DNA of 47,616 bases from an uncultured Sutterella sp. (GTDB lineage Bacteria; Pseudomonadota; Gammaproteobacteria; Burkholderiales; Burkholderiaceae_F). How positions within the stretch are numbered: position 1 is the stretch's first letter; every line of letters begins with the position of its first letter. The stretch lies in the NCBI GenBank assembly GCA_937906995.1, contig CALESB010000009.1, forward strand, positions 1-47,616, given 5' to 3'. The notes beneath the pieces were generated by a model that was not told the origin of the DNA, ran no database searches, and saw only the letters and a program-made list of their open reading frames with translations. Position numbers and translations under genes: made by a program. This document shows, one piece after another, positions 17,741 through 25,930 of the stretch.

Positions 17741-19641
17741 TTCTTTACCTCATCAAAAAGATCCAACTGAATACTTTCTATCCCCTCGTCCTCTCTAACT
17801 CCTAGACTCACTGATTCGCCCTGTTCATCAAGAATTCTTTCAGACGTTTTCTCTGTAGTGTCATTTCCCAAAGGCTTTTCATTTTGAGCATGGTGAACAC
17901 CACATTTTTTATGTTTCAACATGGCAAATAGCGTTTCATAAGGAATCACTTCTTTCTCAAGCTCCACTTCATGCTCTATTTTGAAAACCTGAGGTACTAA
18001 AACGGGCGCTGAAGCTTGATCTCCTGTTTCACTAGGAAACTTTGCAAAAAGAATGGACTGTTCCCCATCCAACAACAAAAAGCCTTCCTTTTCGAATTTA
18101 GCGATTAATAGCGTTGGATCTTTAATCGCTTCTGAACGCTCCAATAATCGTCTTGGTAGTAAAACTCCCTCATCAACCATGAACTCAGCGACTTCGCTAT
18201 CTAGCATCGTCAATAGTGAAGCGAGTGCTCTTCCCATTACATTTGTCTCTTCAAGACCACAATTCGCAGTCCATCGCCAATGAATTGAAGATTGGGCCTC
18301 AACCTTTTTAGGTAAGTAGTCCTCGTAAGCCTTTTGTGACTTTTCGATCACCTCTCGTGTTAAACGACTGATCCCCGCAATTTGGGCCAAGTCCATGCCG
18401 TCGCACTCAAAAGCACGTTTCGTTTTCTTGGGATCGACTTGACCCACACTAAAGAACTTTTCATCAGAGAGTTTGATGGCTTCTCTTGGTTTTGCATTGG
18501 GCGTGACCGCAATCATTGCAGTGGCTGTACCACGGTTCGATGGCAATGTAATTCCTGCATCTAAAAGCAAACCCGCCCAAAGATTCGGGTCATTGGGTAA
18601 ATCTTTAAGACCTTGATCCGCTAAATCTCGAATCAAGATGTCGCAAACATCCGGCCAAAAAAGAAACAACCCGTCACCTCCACGCCTTAAAGGGCTGTCT
18701 TTGGCGTTAACCGACCAGTCCTGCCAAATTCGAGCTCTTAGTAAACGAATCAAGGTTTCTTGCCAGCCATAGGGCTTTAAGATGCGGCCTAACTTAGCCC
18801 CCATCCTTTCACGCTCTAATTGGCAGGCTCGAAAAACACCCAAATCTCGAGCATAAATAACAGACGATGGATCAAAGTCAGCCGTTTCGGTTGCAGTGAG
18901 TGCTCGCATGAGTTCTAATAAAGGAACATGCCCCGCTTCCCCTAACCAAGCTAAGGTTTGAGGCGGCAAAATCATGCGAGCGACAAAAAGCTGTAAATTG
19001 ATACGCTTAGCATTCACTGGACGAAACCGAGGCTCTTTCCACAATAGCGATAAATCCAATTGAGGATTCTTTTGAAGCTCGCAAGTTACCCAATCAAAAT
19101 AAGTGCCACCTAACGGGTTAAATGGAAGGTTTGCGACAAAGTGCTCTTCATCCATTTCAAAAAATGGGTGACTTTTTAATTGCGATGGACGAATTTCAAT
19201 TTCGTTAACCAACACTTTGACAAAGGCGCAGAGACTCGCCAATAATGCCGCTCCCTTAAGGCGAGATTGGATGAGCTCTTGCGCCATGATGTTGCGCTCA
19301 AGCTTCACCGTCCCTTCCATGATTTCAACTGCAAAGGTTGCACTTTTAACAGAAGCTAAAAAAAGTCCATCAACTTCTGAAAAAACGCTTTCAGAGGTTA
19401 TGGGTAGCCTTTGCACCACTTTAGAAAGATTTTCTAATGCTGGCACAAAGAGCGTATCCCATGTTTTTTCATCTGACCATGCGGTTTTCAAACGATCTAT
19501 ATCTGCACGATAAAGGGATAGTTGTTTGTCTGGTGCGATCGGTTGCAAAAACAAGGGAAGACTTTGCTCTAATAACAAATTCTCTTCCCTAGTTTTTTGC
19601 CTTTTATCATCCTTAATCCATTGAATAAATGCTTTAAACAT
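17737..19641 (-). CDS. traI: MOBH/TraI_2-like conjugative relaxase lacking the expected His/HD metal site
   Basis: A protein of about 634 aa aligned by eye to the TraI_2 family (MOBH, PFL_4751-like), which nicks oriT in PFGI-1/SXT-type elements. The N-terminal domain has the LP-x-SE context (about residues 79-84) and the AALL segment (131-134). Where the family has a His-rich HHHxxxGGLLxH motif this protein reads SESVFSEVDGLFLAS. Where it has LLHDxGK this one reads LLASLCAFVKV, so HD has become AF (about 139-140). The C-terminal TraI_2_C-type region is recognisable (RRGGDGLFLFWPDVCDIL, then LLLDAGITLPSN near residue 400). Length, position and traD neighbour support the family. I chose ATG 19641 (MFKAFIQ) over 19707 because it matches the family N-terminus and has an AGGTAAG ahead. 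Confidence 0.78.
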   Translation of the reverse strand: MFKAFIQWIKDDKRQKTREENLLLEQSLPLFLQPIAPDKQLSLYRADIDRLKTAWSDEKTWDTLFVPALENLSKVVQRLPITSESVFSEVDGLFLASVKSATFAVEIMEGTVKLERNIMAQELIQSRLKGAALLASLCAFVKVLVNEIEIRPSQLKSHPFFEMDEEHFVANLPFNPLGGTYFDWVTCELQKNPQLDLSLLWKEPRFRPVNAKRINLQLFVARMILPPQTLAWLGEAGHVPLLELMRALTATETADFDPSSVIYARDLGVFRACQLERERMGAKLGRILKPYGWQETLIRLLRARIWQDWSVNAKDSPLRRGGDGLFLFWPDVCDILIRDLADQGLKDLPNDPNLWAGLLLDAGITLPSNRGTATAMIAVTPNAKPREAIKLSDEKFFSVGQVDPKKTKRAFECDGMDLAQIAGISRLTREVIEKSQKAYEDYLPKKVEAQSSIHWRWTANCGLEETNVMGRALASLLTMLDSEVAEFMVDEGVLLPRRLLERSEAIKDPTLLIAKFEKEGFLLLDGEQSILFAKFPSETGDQASAPVLVPQVFKIEHEVELEKEVIPYETLFAMLKHKKCGVHHAQNEKPLGNDTTEKTSERILDEQGESVSLGVREDEGIESIQLDLFDEVKK

Positions 19642-20713
19642 CAAACTTACCTGATTGATAGTCAACAAAGACCGGCTCAAGAGGTAGCCTCTCACGTAAG
19701 CACTCATTCACTTTCATAAGAAACAGTACAAAGTCCCTTGGTAGAAAAGGGTTAATTTGAAAAGACATTCCCCAAATCGAAAAATTGGGCATACGTAAAT
19801 AATTTGAGCCCTCGTAATAAGCTATGAGTGCATCAGGGTATTCATCCATAGACTTCACACGACTCTTTAACTTTTCACTGGGCACTATCAGCCCTAATGA
19901 ACACAACCAATAAAATAAATTCGACTCGAAGCTAAAAAACTCCCTTGCGCCTTTTTTAATACCTGGCTTATTGCATTGCGGATAAAAACCTGTAGCCTTT
20001 ACCTCACTCACAGCCCAATAAAAAGCTTCCTCTACAGGCATTCCTAGTGCTGTGCAGTATTTGAATAACGTTGTCGCAAGAAATATCAAAAAACAGGATT
20101 TATTGTTTCGTTCCATCAATTTCAATTGCGGTCCTCGATCTCTAGCCTTTAAATTGGCAGATAAATCAATTCCCCGGCACCTTCTCATACGAATGATGAA
20201 GGATTCTGAACGATTAGTTAACGAAGCAATAATGGATGCCGAACAGTGCATTTGTAAGATTGATTCAAACGTTACCGTTGCTTTTTTAATTCGCCACACA
20301 TTGCTCAACGGTTGATAAAACTTCAACCAACCATCAGCCATCCATAATTTTCTATTCCATAAAGATTTATCCGTTACTGTCACATTTAAGCAACTTGAGC
20401 TCGTAACATGCGTTATAGGTTGAAAAACTGAACCAACATTACCATCTAAGAGAGCTAACTCTTTATGCATTAGCGGAAAAATGAGGGACTGACTTGCATA
20501 GTGTTGAGCTTGCCTTTTTATGTCATTTGCCGCCCAGAGGGCGAGCTCATTTTTAACAAAACTGTTTTTTTGAATCCTAAATTTATAAATAGGACTAGAG
20601 ATCATGAATATTGTTCTCAGTAATTGATGTATGCGCTTCTCTGTTAATTTCTTCCGTTCATTTGCGCTTGCTTTCCAATGTTTCATATAGATATAAAAAT
20701 TATGAGTTCGCAT
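19634..20713 (-). CDS. Unknown protein leading the TraI-TraD operon
   Basis: I do not recognise this protein. It is about 359 aa from ATG 20713 (MRTHNFYIYMKHW); starts at 20686 or 20800 are also possible. It is basic, without obvious membrane helices or a signal peptide. It has Lys/Arg-rich stretches and a tryptophan- and cysteine-containing segment (FFSFESNLFYWLCSLGLIV, about residues 260-278). Its end overlaps the traI start by eight bases, which suggests translational coupling with the relaxase. The position upstream of the relaxase and facing the tra promoter region suggests a relaxosome accessory or regulatory role, but that is inference only. Confidence 0.65.
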   Translation of the reverse strand: MRTHNFYIYMKHWKASANERKKLTEKRIHQLLRTIFMISSPIYKFRIQKNSFVKNELALWAANDIKRQAQHYASQSLIFPLMHKELALLDGNVGSVFQPITHVTSSSCLNVTVTDKSLWNRKLWMADGWLKFYQPLSNVWRIKKATVTFESILQMHCSASIIASLTNRSESFIIRMRRCRGIDLSANLKARDRGPQLKLMERNNKSCFLIFLATTLFKYCTALGMPVEEAFYWAVSEVKATGFYPQCNKPGIKKGAREFFSFESNLFYWLCSLGLIVPSEKLKSRVKSMDEYPDALIAYYEGSNYLRMPNFSIWGMSFQINPFLPRDFVLFLMKVNECLRERLPLEPVFVDYQSGKFDV

Positions 20714-20883
20714 CTTTAGTTTCTTAACAAGATAAGGGGATGCGAATTTTATATTTAGCTCACAAAAGTTCAAAACAAGCAAACAACAAACGCTAATCAC
20801 ATGATTTCTTTAAATTTATTTAACAGAATTGATCTAAATTGTCGTAAAAATGAGCTTTTGGAAAATAAATTTTTATTCCACTT

Positions 20884-20913
20884 TTGACAATCGTCAATAC
20901 ATTGATTTTTAAC
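20884..20913. promoter_or_regulatory. Overlapping divergent promoter boxes over a TTGAC inverted repeat
   Basis: TTGACAATCGTCAA (20884-20897) is a 5-bp inverted repeat with a 4-base centre. It gives a TTGACA -35 box on the plus strand, with TTTAAC 18 bases later, and a TTGACG box on the minus strand, with TAAAAA about 16 bases later. The rightward transcript would have a leader of roughly 210 nt before traA. A regulator binding this repeat would control both arms. The -10 matches are only moderate. Confidence 0.4.
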
Positions 20914-21068
20914 AGGTTTTCAAAATCTGTCGCGTAAAAATCCTATTTCACGCTCTTACGTAGCAGATCTTGATTTTGTATATCAATACACGCTGACTTT
21001 TAAGCATACTAATAAGTGTTTACCCTCGTATTGCATTTTAAGATCCCTCTCAGGCAAAGTTTCGCACT

Positions 21069-21106
21069 CATCATCGCTTGCGCTTGGACATTTCTGGGCG
21101 ATGGTG
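21069..21106 (+). other. Leader hairpin ahead of the pilin gene
   Basis: CATCATCGC (21069-21077) pairs with GCGATGGTG (21098-21106) at eight of nine positions. A T7 run at 21115-21121 and the pilin ribosome site AAGGAAAG (21122-21129) follow. It could be an attenuator or an RNA-stability element for the tra operon. No function is established. Confidence 0.35.
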
Positions 21107-21133
21107 CGTTGATGTTTTTTTAAGGAAAGAAAA

Positions 21134-21415
21134 ATGAAACTTTTTAAAACCGCTCTTCTCGTCGGTTCTTTGATGATTGCTGGTCCAGCCATTGCCGGAA
21201 CAGACGGAACCGAATTCCAGGATCTCTACACTATGGTCAAAGGTTGGACAAACGGCTACCTTGGTCGTTCGATCGCTCTGGTCTTTTTATTAATTGGTTT
21301 GGGCGTAGGTGTCGTTCGCGGCAGCATTATCTCTGCAGTTGGTTGTATCGCTGCCGCAATGTGCCTATTGATCGCACCTTCTGTGATCGAAAGCATCATT
21401 TCTGCTGTGATCTAA
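21134..21415 (+). CDS. traA: F-type conjugative pilin (TraA-like)
   Basis: A 93-aa prepilin. The signal peptide MKLFKTALLVGSLMIAGPAIA is followed by a mature part of about 72 aa with two hydrophobic helices separated by a short loop (GVVRGS). This is the standard shape of F/SXT-type pilins, whose subunits leave the inner membrane to build the conjugative pilus. A strong AAGGAAAG ribosome site precedes the ATG, as expected for the most abundant product. It is the first gene of the rightward operon, ahead of traL. Confidence 0.82.
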   Translation: MKLFKTALLVGSLMIAGPAIAGTDGTEFQDLYTMVKGWTNGYLGRSIALVFLLIGLGVGVVRGSIISAVGCIAAAMCLLIAPSVIESIISAVI

Positions 21416-21437
21416 GTCGCCCAAGGAAGCACCTTGT

Positions 21438-21728
21438 ATGACAAATACTTCGGATTTTTGCCCTTTGGTTCGAGAATTAGACGCAAGTACCAAGTTTTTC
21501 ATTTGGGACTTTGACATTGTTTGCGCCTTTTTTGCTGGACTCTCTATCGGCATTATGGTCGCTAGCCTCATGCTGGGTGCTCTTTTGGGTCTTATCTTTG
21601 CAAAAGGTTTAAGCCGACTCAAACAAGGGAGACACCCTGGTTTTGGCTTACACCTTTTGTATTGGCACTTACCGTTACGCTTTTTTCGTCGTATGCCCTT
21701 GTCTCACCGTCGTCATTTCATCGGTTAA
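21438..21728 (+). CDS. traL: Pilus assembly protein TraL
   Basis: A 96-aa protein with a short cytoplasmic N-terminus (ELDASTKFFIWDFD) and one or two hydrophobic helices around residues 27-55, then a basic tail ending in RRHFIG. This matches TraL of F-type systems (VirB3-like), an inner-membrane component of pilus assembly. An AAGGAAG lies eight bases ahead of the ATG. It is directly followed by traE. Confidence 0.85.
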   Translation: MTNTSDFCPLVRELDASTKFFIWDFDIVCAFFAGLSIGIMVASLMLGALLGLIFAKGLSRLKQGRHPGFGLHLLYWHLPLRFFRRMPLSHRRHFIG

Positions 21729-21730
21729 TC

Positions 21731-22330
21731 ATGTACGCCATTGAACTCATTACAGAAAATCGAGCTGCCAAACTCGGTTTAAAGCGAGCCACCTTAATCG
21801 CATTAGCCACCTCATTAGGAATCAATGTCGCTTTAAGTCTGACGCTTTTATTGCGAGACCAAAAGTTAACGACTGTTTTGCTTCCCATGAGTGCCACAAC
21901 GCTCAATACGCCTGTCGAATTAACAAACTCAGAAGTGTCTGAAGAGTACCTTCTGTTAGTAGCGCGTGACTTTTTAGCCCTTTCGATGAATAACACGCCA
22001 GAGAACGTGGACTTTAATCGAATGATGCTTTTGAAAAACGTCCATCCTGCGAGCTTTGGTGAAATGGATGTTGTTTTAAAAGAAAAGGCGTTGGAACTTA
22101 AGCGCCTTCGTGCGAGCACCTTTTTTGTCGTCGATAGTGTTGACGTTAAACCCGAAGCCCTTTCGGTCATTTTTGAAGGGATGCGTTTGCACTACATCGG
22201 TGGAAAAGAAACTCAACGCATGAAAAAGCGCTTAGTGATGAAGTTGCGACTTATTGCAGGACGCTTGTACCTCGAACGCTTACAAGAAGTGGACCTTCGC
22301 TCAAAGGCCAATCACGATGCAGCCATTTAA
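21731..22330 (+). CDS. traE: Pilus assembly protein TraE
   Basis: A 199-aa VirB8-like inner-membrane protein. A short cytoplasmic part is followed by one helix (near residues 21-45) and a periplasmic domain with the family-like segments FLALSMNNTPENVDFN and LEVD-like repeats towards the end. I use ATG 21731, two bases after the traL stop; the frame extends upstream to 21662 inside traL, which is improbable. TraE helps assemble the outer-membrane/periplasmic core of the channel with TraK, TraB and TraV. Confidence 0.85.
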   Translation: MYAIELITENRAAKLGLKRATLIALATSLGINVALSLTLLLRDQKLTTVLLPMSATTLNTPVELTNSEVSEEYLLLVARDFLALSMNNTPENVDFNRMMLLKNVHPASFGEMDVVLKEKALELKRLRASTFFVVDSVDVKPEALSVIFEGMRLHYIGGKETQRMKKRLVMKLRLIAGRLYLERLQEVDLRSKANHDAAI

Positions 22331-22397
22331 AAGATTGAAGTTTTCTCAATTTCAGTCTCTTAACTTCATTTATCCAACATTAAATTCACTGCCTCTC

Positions 22398-23225
22398 ATG
22401 AAATCAGAAAATATGTCGCTTCACCAACTTGCCCTTTTCTTATTCTGTGGTACTTCGCTTTTGACGCTTACTACCACTATGGCATTTGCGCAACCTTTAA
22501 AAAATGCATTAACCATGGAAGAGCTTGGACTTCAAGATACTTCTGTTAATCAAGCAATCGAAAGCGTCAAAGAGGCCACTACCTCAAACTCCTTTGTACG
22601 GACCCTTCCTACTTATGCTGTGAGTAACGCAGGTCCCAATCGAATCGCCATTGAGGATGAAAAAATTGTGCAAGCGATTTTCGATCAAACACAATTGGAA
22701 GTTCAGACAGATGAAGTGTCGGGACAAATTTTTGTCATTCCTCGCTCCACTGCGCCTCAAGCCCTCTTTTTAACAACGGATAAAAATCATACCTACTCTT
22801 TGACGATTTCGCCTCAAAAGACCACGAGTCAAGAAATCGTCCTTAAAGGCAAGTCTCGCAAAACAGAAAATGATGAGGGTAACGTAACCCAATTAAAAAC
22901 CACCCAGGGCCTCTCTTCCCTTGCCGTTGAGCGAGCAGACAACTTTCCACTAGCCTTAAAAAACCTCATGATTGCCATGGCCAGAAATGAGTTGCCCGAA
23001 GGATTTCATGTCACCAATCGTTGTGGTGAAGCGTGTCTTCGTCAATACGAGTCTGAAAGCTATATGGCTCAAGTTCTTCGTTATCAAAATCAAAGTCTTA
23101 AACCCGTGACGCTCACGGAAAAGCTTTTCTATGAAAAAGGCGTTTTAGCCATCGCCATTGCTCAACCGTTTTTAAGAATCGGTGAAACAACGGCGGTTTA
23201 CATTATTCGACGAAAAGCCTCTTAA
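22398..23225 (+). CDS. traK: Secretin-like core protein TraK
   Basis: A VirB9-like periplasmic protein of about 275 aa that forms the outer-membrane core complex with TraB and TraV. A signal peptide ends at TTTMAFA|QP. The C-terminal part holds beta-rich segments typical of TraK (VTLTEKLFYEKGVLAIAIA). Start choice: ATG 22398 gives a compact signal peptide. ATG 22317, overlapping the end of traE, has the better ribosome site (AAAGG) but would add a long N-terminal extension. A conserved-looking Cys pair (NRCGEACLR) is present. Confidence 0.82.
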   Translation: MKSENMSLHQLALFLFCGTSLLTLTTTMAFAQPLKNALTMEELGLQDTSVNQAIESVKEATTSNSFVRTLPTYAVSNAGPNRIAIEDEKIVQAIFDQTQLEVQTDEVSGQIFVIPRSTAPQALFLTTDKNHTYSLTISPQKTTSQEIVLKGKSRKTENDEGNVTQLKTTQGLSSLAVERADNFPLALKNLMIAMARNELPEGFHVTNRCGEACLRQYESESYMAQVLRYQNQSLKPVTLTEKLFYEKGVLAIAIAQPFLRIGETTAVYIIRRKAS

Positions 23226-23262
23226 CTTTATTTCGTTTTTATCCCATTGTATTGATGTTTTT

Positions 23263-23284
23263 AGGAACCTCTTTTGAGGTTTCT
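23263..23284 (+). other. Small hairpin between traK and traB
   Basis: AGGAACCTC (23263-23271) and GAGGTTTCT (23276-23284) can pair with one mismatch around a TTTT loop. A T5 run follows at 23292-23296. It may tune transcription or RNA stability between traK and traB. It does not look strong enough to stop the operon. Confidence 0.3.
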
Positions 23285-23307
23285 AAGGACCTTTTTAACT
23301 CAAAAAA

Positions 23308-24438
23308 ATGAAAAACTCCGTTCGACTCCAACAATGGTTACTGCTCACGGTGATTCTTGTGAGCATTATTGTGGTAGCGGTTCTTTTTGCGTATTTCACT
23401 CGAGAAAACGATGCGATACCGCAAAAAGAAAAACCCACCACTCGCATCCAGATCAATGACTCTCGATTAGGCGAAGAGCACTTTGTCACCTCTTATGGCA
23501 CACAAATGCAGTCTTTACAAAAAGACATCCGTGACCTTCAATCCCAAGTTGCTCGACAAAAAGAAATGGATGAAAAGCGTCGTAAAAAAGACGCCTTCTC
23601 AGAAGAGAGTACTTTAGCGCAAGAAGCTAATCTCGCTATGAATGCTTTTCAAGGCAATGCCCCTCAGCCCACGAGTTACTCCGTCCCGGTTAATCGCACG
23701 AACACGGCTCCCCGTTTAGCGATTAAAAAGGTCTCTCTCGTTAAACCGCAAGAAAGCAAAGTTGAAAAAGAGCCCTTAGAGAAAAACCGCACCCCACAAA
23801 CCACAGGGGAAGAACTTCTCATTACAGGCACCTTTGTTAAAGCTCGTCTTTTAAATGGTGTGGATGCGCCCACTGGCGGTCAAGCCAACGGCAATCCCGT
23901 ACCTCTTTTAATGGAACTCACAGAGGCTGCCATTCTTCCGAACCGCTTTCGATCCGACGTGAAAAAGTGTTTTGTCACCGCCAACGCCACGGGTGACTTA
24001 TCAAGTGAACGTGTTTGGGTGCGACTTGATCGCCTCTCATGCCTAACGAAGAAAGGCATGGCTATTGACGTCAAACTCACAGGATACGTTGCTGGCGAAG
24101 ACGGCAAAACCGGTATCAAAGCTCGTGTTGTAACGCGCTCCGGGCAAGCCATCGCTAATGCACTTTTAGTGGGCTCCTTATCGGGCTTGGGAAAAGCCGT
24201 GAGTTTAGCCGCACAAGAAACCACAACTCACGCTTCAGGCACTGTGACTGAATCCGTCACCAATCCTTGGCGAGCGGGACTGGGCGATGGAATGCAAAAT
24301 GCGCTCGGTCGCGTAGCGGACTATTACTTGAAACTTGCTGACAAGATTTTCCCCGTACTTGAAATCGATGCTGGACGCACCGTGGACATTGTTATCACGC
24401 AAAGCGCACTCATCAAAACCGAAAAACCGCTTTTTTAA
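23308..24438 (+). CDS. traB: Core scaffold protein TraB
   Basis: A 376-aa VirB10-like protein spanning from inner to outer membrane. One N-terminal helix (residues 10-29) is followed by a coiled-coil (about 68-100), a proline-containing linker and a C-terminal beta-barrel domain. Typical TraB segments there are ITGTFVKARLLNGVDAPTGG, PVLLMEL-like (VPLLMELTEAAILPNRFR) and the glycine-rich KARVVTRSGQAIANAL. F TraB is about 475 aa, so this is a short form. It connects the ATPases to the outer core. Confidence 0.88.
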   Translation: MKNSVRLQQWLLLTVILVSIIVVAVLFAYFTRENDAIPQKEKPTTRIQINDSRLGEEHFVTSYGTQMQSLQKDIRDLQSQVARQKEMDEKRRKKDAFSEESTLAQEANLAMNAFQGNAPQPTSYSVPVNRTNTAPRLAIKKVSLVKPQESKVEKEPLEKNRTPQTTGEELLITGTFVKARLLNGVDAPTGGQANGNPVPLLMELTEAAILPNRFRSDVKKCFVTANATGDLSSERVWVRLDRLSCLTKKGMAIDVKLTGYVAGEDGKTGIKARVVTRSGQAIANALLVGSLSGLGKAVSLAAQETTTHASGTVTESVTNPWRAGLGDGMQNALGRVADYYLKLADKIFPVLEIDAGRTVDIVITQSALIKTEKPLF

Positions 24439-24454
24439 TTGATAAACACACCTT

Positions 24455-25342
24455 ATGCCATTTAAGAACACCGTCTTAACGCTTTTCTTTGGAACCACTC
24501 TTATGAATTTTTCCATTACCGATGCTTTAGCCAATAACCCGTTTACGTCACACTTTCCTGAAATGCAGATGACAGCGGTAGAAAAGAAAGTGCTCACCAA
24601 TTTGCAAGCGGCTTATCCGCATAACGGTGTGCGTTTTGTTAGAAAAAGCCCCGTACCCGGTTTATTTGAAGTGATTCTTTCTACAAGCGTCAATGTTGTT
24701 TACGTGGATGAAGCGCTTCTAGCGAAAACCACCATCAAAGGCGAAAACGACCCCGAAAAAGCCAACCTTTTTCGTTATTGGCTCTTTGGTGGCGTGATGT
24801 TTGACATGGTCGAGCAAAAAGACCTTACACGCGACATGAAAGAGCTCGCACAAATGATTGATGTGAGTGCCTTGCCATTGGAAAATGCCATAGTTCGTGA
24901 AAAGGGAAGCGCAACACATACCCTCTTTGTCTTCACGGATCCCTTGTGCCCCTTTTGCGAAAAACTCGAATCGGTTTTAGATACTCTTGATGATGTTCGT
25001 ATTTATACGTTTCTGACGCCTATCGTGAGCTTACATCCCAATGCTCGCGAAGTCGCCGCTCAAATCTACTGTGCTCCCAATCCCCAACAGGCCTTGGTGG
25101 ACTTTATGGTGCACAAAAAAGCGTTACCTCAAACGAAACCTCAATGCACAACGCCTATTGTCGCTAATGAAAATCTCATGCGTGAGCTTGCGATTAAAGG
25201 CACTCCCACGCTTTTCTTTGCTGACGGTCATCGTGCCACGGGCCTTATGACACGAGAGGCTTTAATGGAACGCATGAATCAAGCGCTAGCAACCCAGAAG
25301 CTTGCCCAAAAGCTCGCTCAAACAGCACCGACTCAACACTAA
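24455..25342 (+). CDS. dsbC: DsbC-type disulfide isomerase of the transfer operon
   Basis: A 295-aa periplasmic thioredoxin-fold protein. A signal peptide (ending near DALA|NN) precedes an N-terminal dimerisation-like domain, then the active site CPFC (in FTDPLCPFCEKLE) and the cis-proline loop KGTPTLFF. Its likely role is to form or rearrange disulfides in the Cys-rich transfer proteins encoded downstream (TraN halves, TraU). DsbC/TrbB-like members occur at this point in several F-type operons. It lies 17 bp after traB. Confidence 0.85.
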   Translation: MPFKNTVLTLFFGTTLMNFSITDALANNPFTSHFPEMQMTAVEKKVLTNLQAAYPHNGVRFVRKSPVPGLFEVILSTSVNVVYVDEALLAKTTIKGENDPEKANLFRYWLFGGVMFDMVEQKDLTRDMKELAQMIDVSALPLENAIVREKGSATHTLFVFTDPLCPFCEKLESVLDTLDDVRIYTFLTPIVSLHPNAREVAAQIYCAPNPQQALVDFMVHKKALPQTKPQCTTPIVANENLMRELAIKGTPTLFFADGHRATGLMTREALMERMNQALATQKLAQKLAQTAPTQH

Positions 25343-25355
25343 ATGAAGGCTATCC

Positions 25356-25913
25356 ATGATGAAATTTAACTTTAAGCCCTTCGTGCACCTTCTCTTAGGT
25401 AGTTCTTTATTGCTCTCGGGTTGCGCCAATCTCACGGGGTTGGAAAATGCGCAATCGGATTTTGGCTGTTCGATTGACATGCCCGCTCGCTGCCAATCAA
25501 TTTCTGAGGTTTACCATGAAAAAGCCTCCTCATACCCCGTTGCAGACGCACCTCAGCGAGATCAATCGGAAATCACTGCAAACGCAAGACAAAAGCGCTC
25601 CCCACACGAAATTGAAAAGCGCATTCTTTTAAAACCCGATCAAGGCGAAGCCTTTGTCGCTACCGACCCTATTGTCACCGATACGCCCCTAATGACACCT
25701 AAACGTTTGGCTGAAGAAATCCTTGCTGTTTGGATTGCGCCATTCATTGACGAAGAAGGGGACCTGCACGACGCACAACGTATTTACGTTACGGTCAAAA
25801 AAGCATCATGGTCACCCGAAGCGTTAATCAATAACGAGAGGGTTTCAAACATGGCTTCAAAGTCACACTGGTTAAAGCCCTTGGCTGACGACAAAGCCAA
25901 AGGTCAACGTTAA
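25356..25913 (+). CDS. traV: Outer-membrane lipoprotein TraV
   Basis: A 185-aa lipoprotein. A signal peptide with lipobox LLSGC (Cys about residue 23) is followed by the TraV pattern of two further Cys in a short span (DFGCSIDMPARCQSI). It anchors the TraK-TraB core in the outer membrane like VirB7. AAGG lies a few bases ahead of tandem ATG codons (25356 and 25359). The C-terminal part contains the family-like ILAVWIAPFIDEEGDLHDAQRIYVTV stretch. Confidence 0.85.
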   Translation: MMKFNFKPFVHLLLGSSLLLSGCANLTGLENAQSDFGCSIDMPARCQSISEVYHEKASSYPVADAPQRDQSEITANARQKRSPHEIEKRILLKPDQGEAFVATDPIVTDTPLMTPKRLAEEILAVWIAPFIDEEGDLHDAQRIYVTVKKASWSPEALINNERVSNMASKSHWLKPLADDKAKGQR

Positions 25914-25930
25914 TCTGAAAGGGACTTCTC

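Larger units (their letters stand above)
20714..21133. other. 420-bp divergent intergenic region of the transfer cluster (candidate oriT/control region)
   Basis: This AT-rich stretch separates the leftward relaxase arm from the rightward pilus arm. It holds the overlapping promoter-like boxes near 20884-20913 and a leader hairpin at 21069-21106. Intergenic regions beside relaxase operons often carry oriT, but I see no known oriT sequence and cannot place a nic site. No supported gene lies here. Confidence 0.5.

Noticed and set aside
20983..21192. A 69-codon minus-strand frame across the pilin start
   Set aside because: It overlaps the strong traA ribosome site and signal peptide, and it has no ribosome site or recognisable content.
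21718..22170. A 150-codon minus-strand frame opposite traE
   Set aside because: It mirrors the coding pattern of traE and has no independent support.
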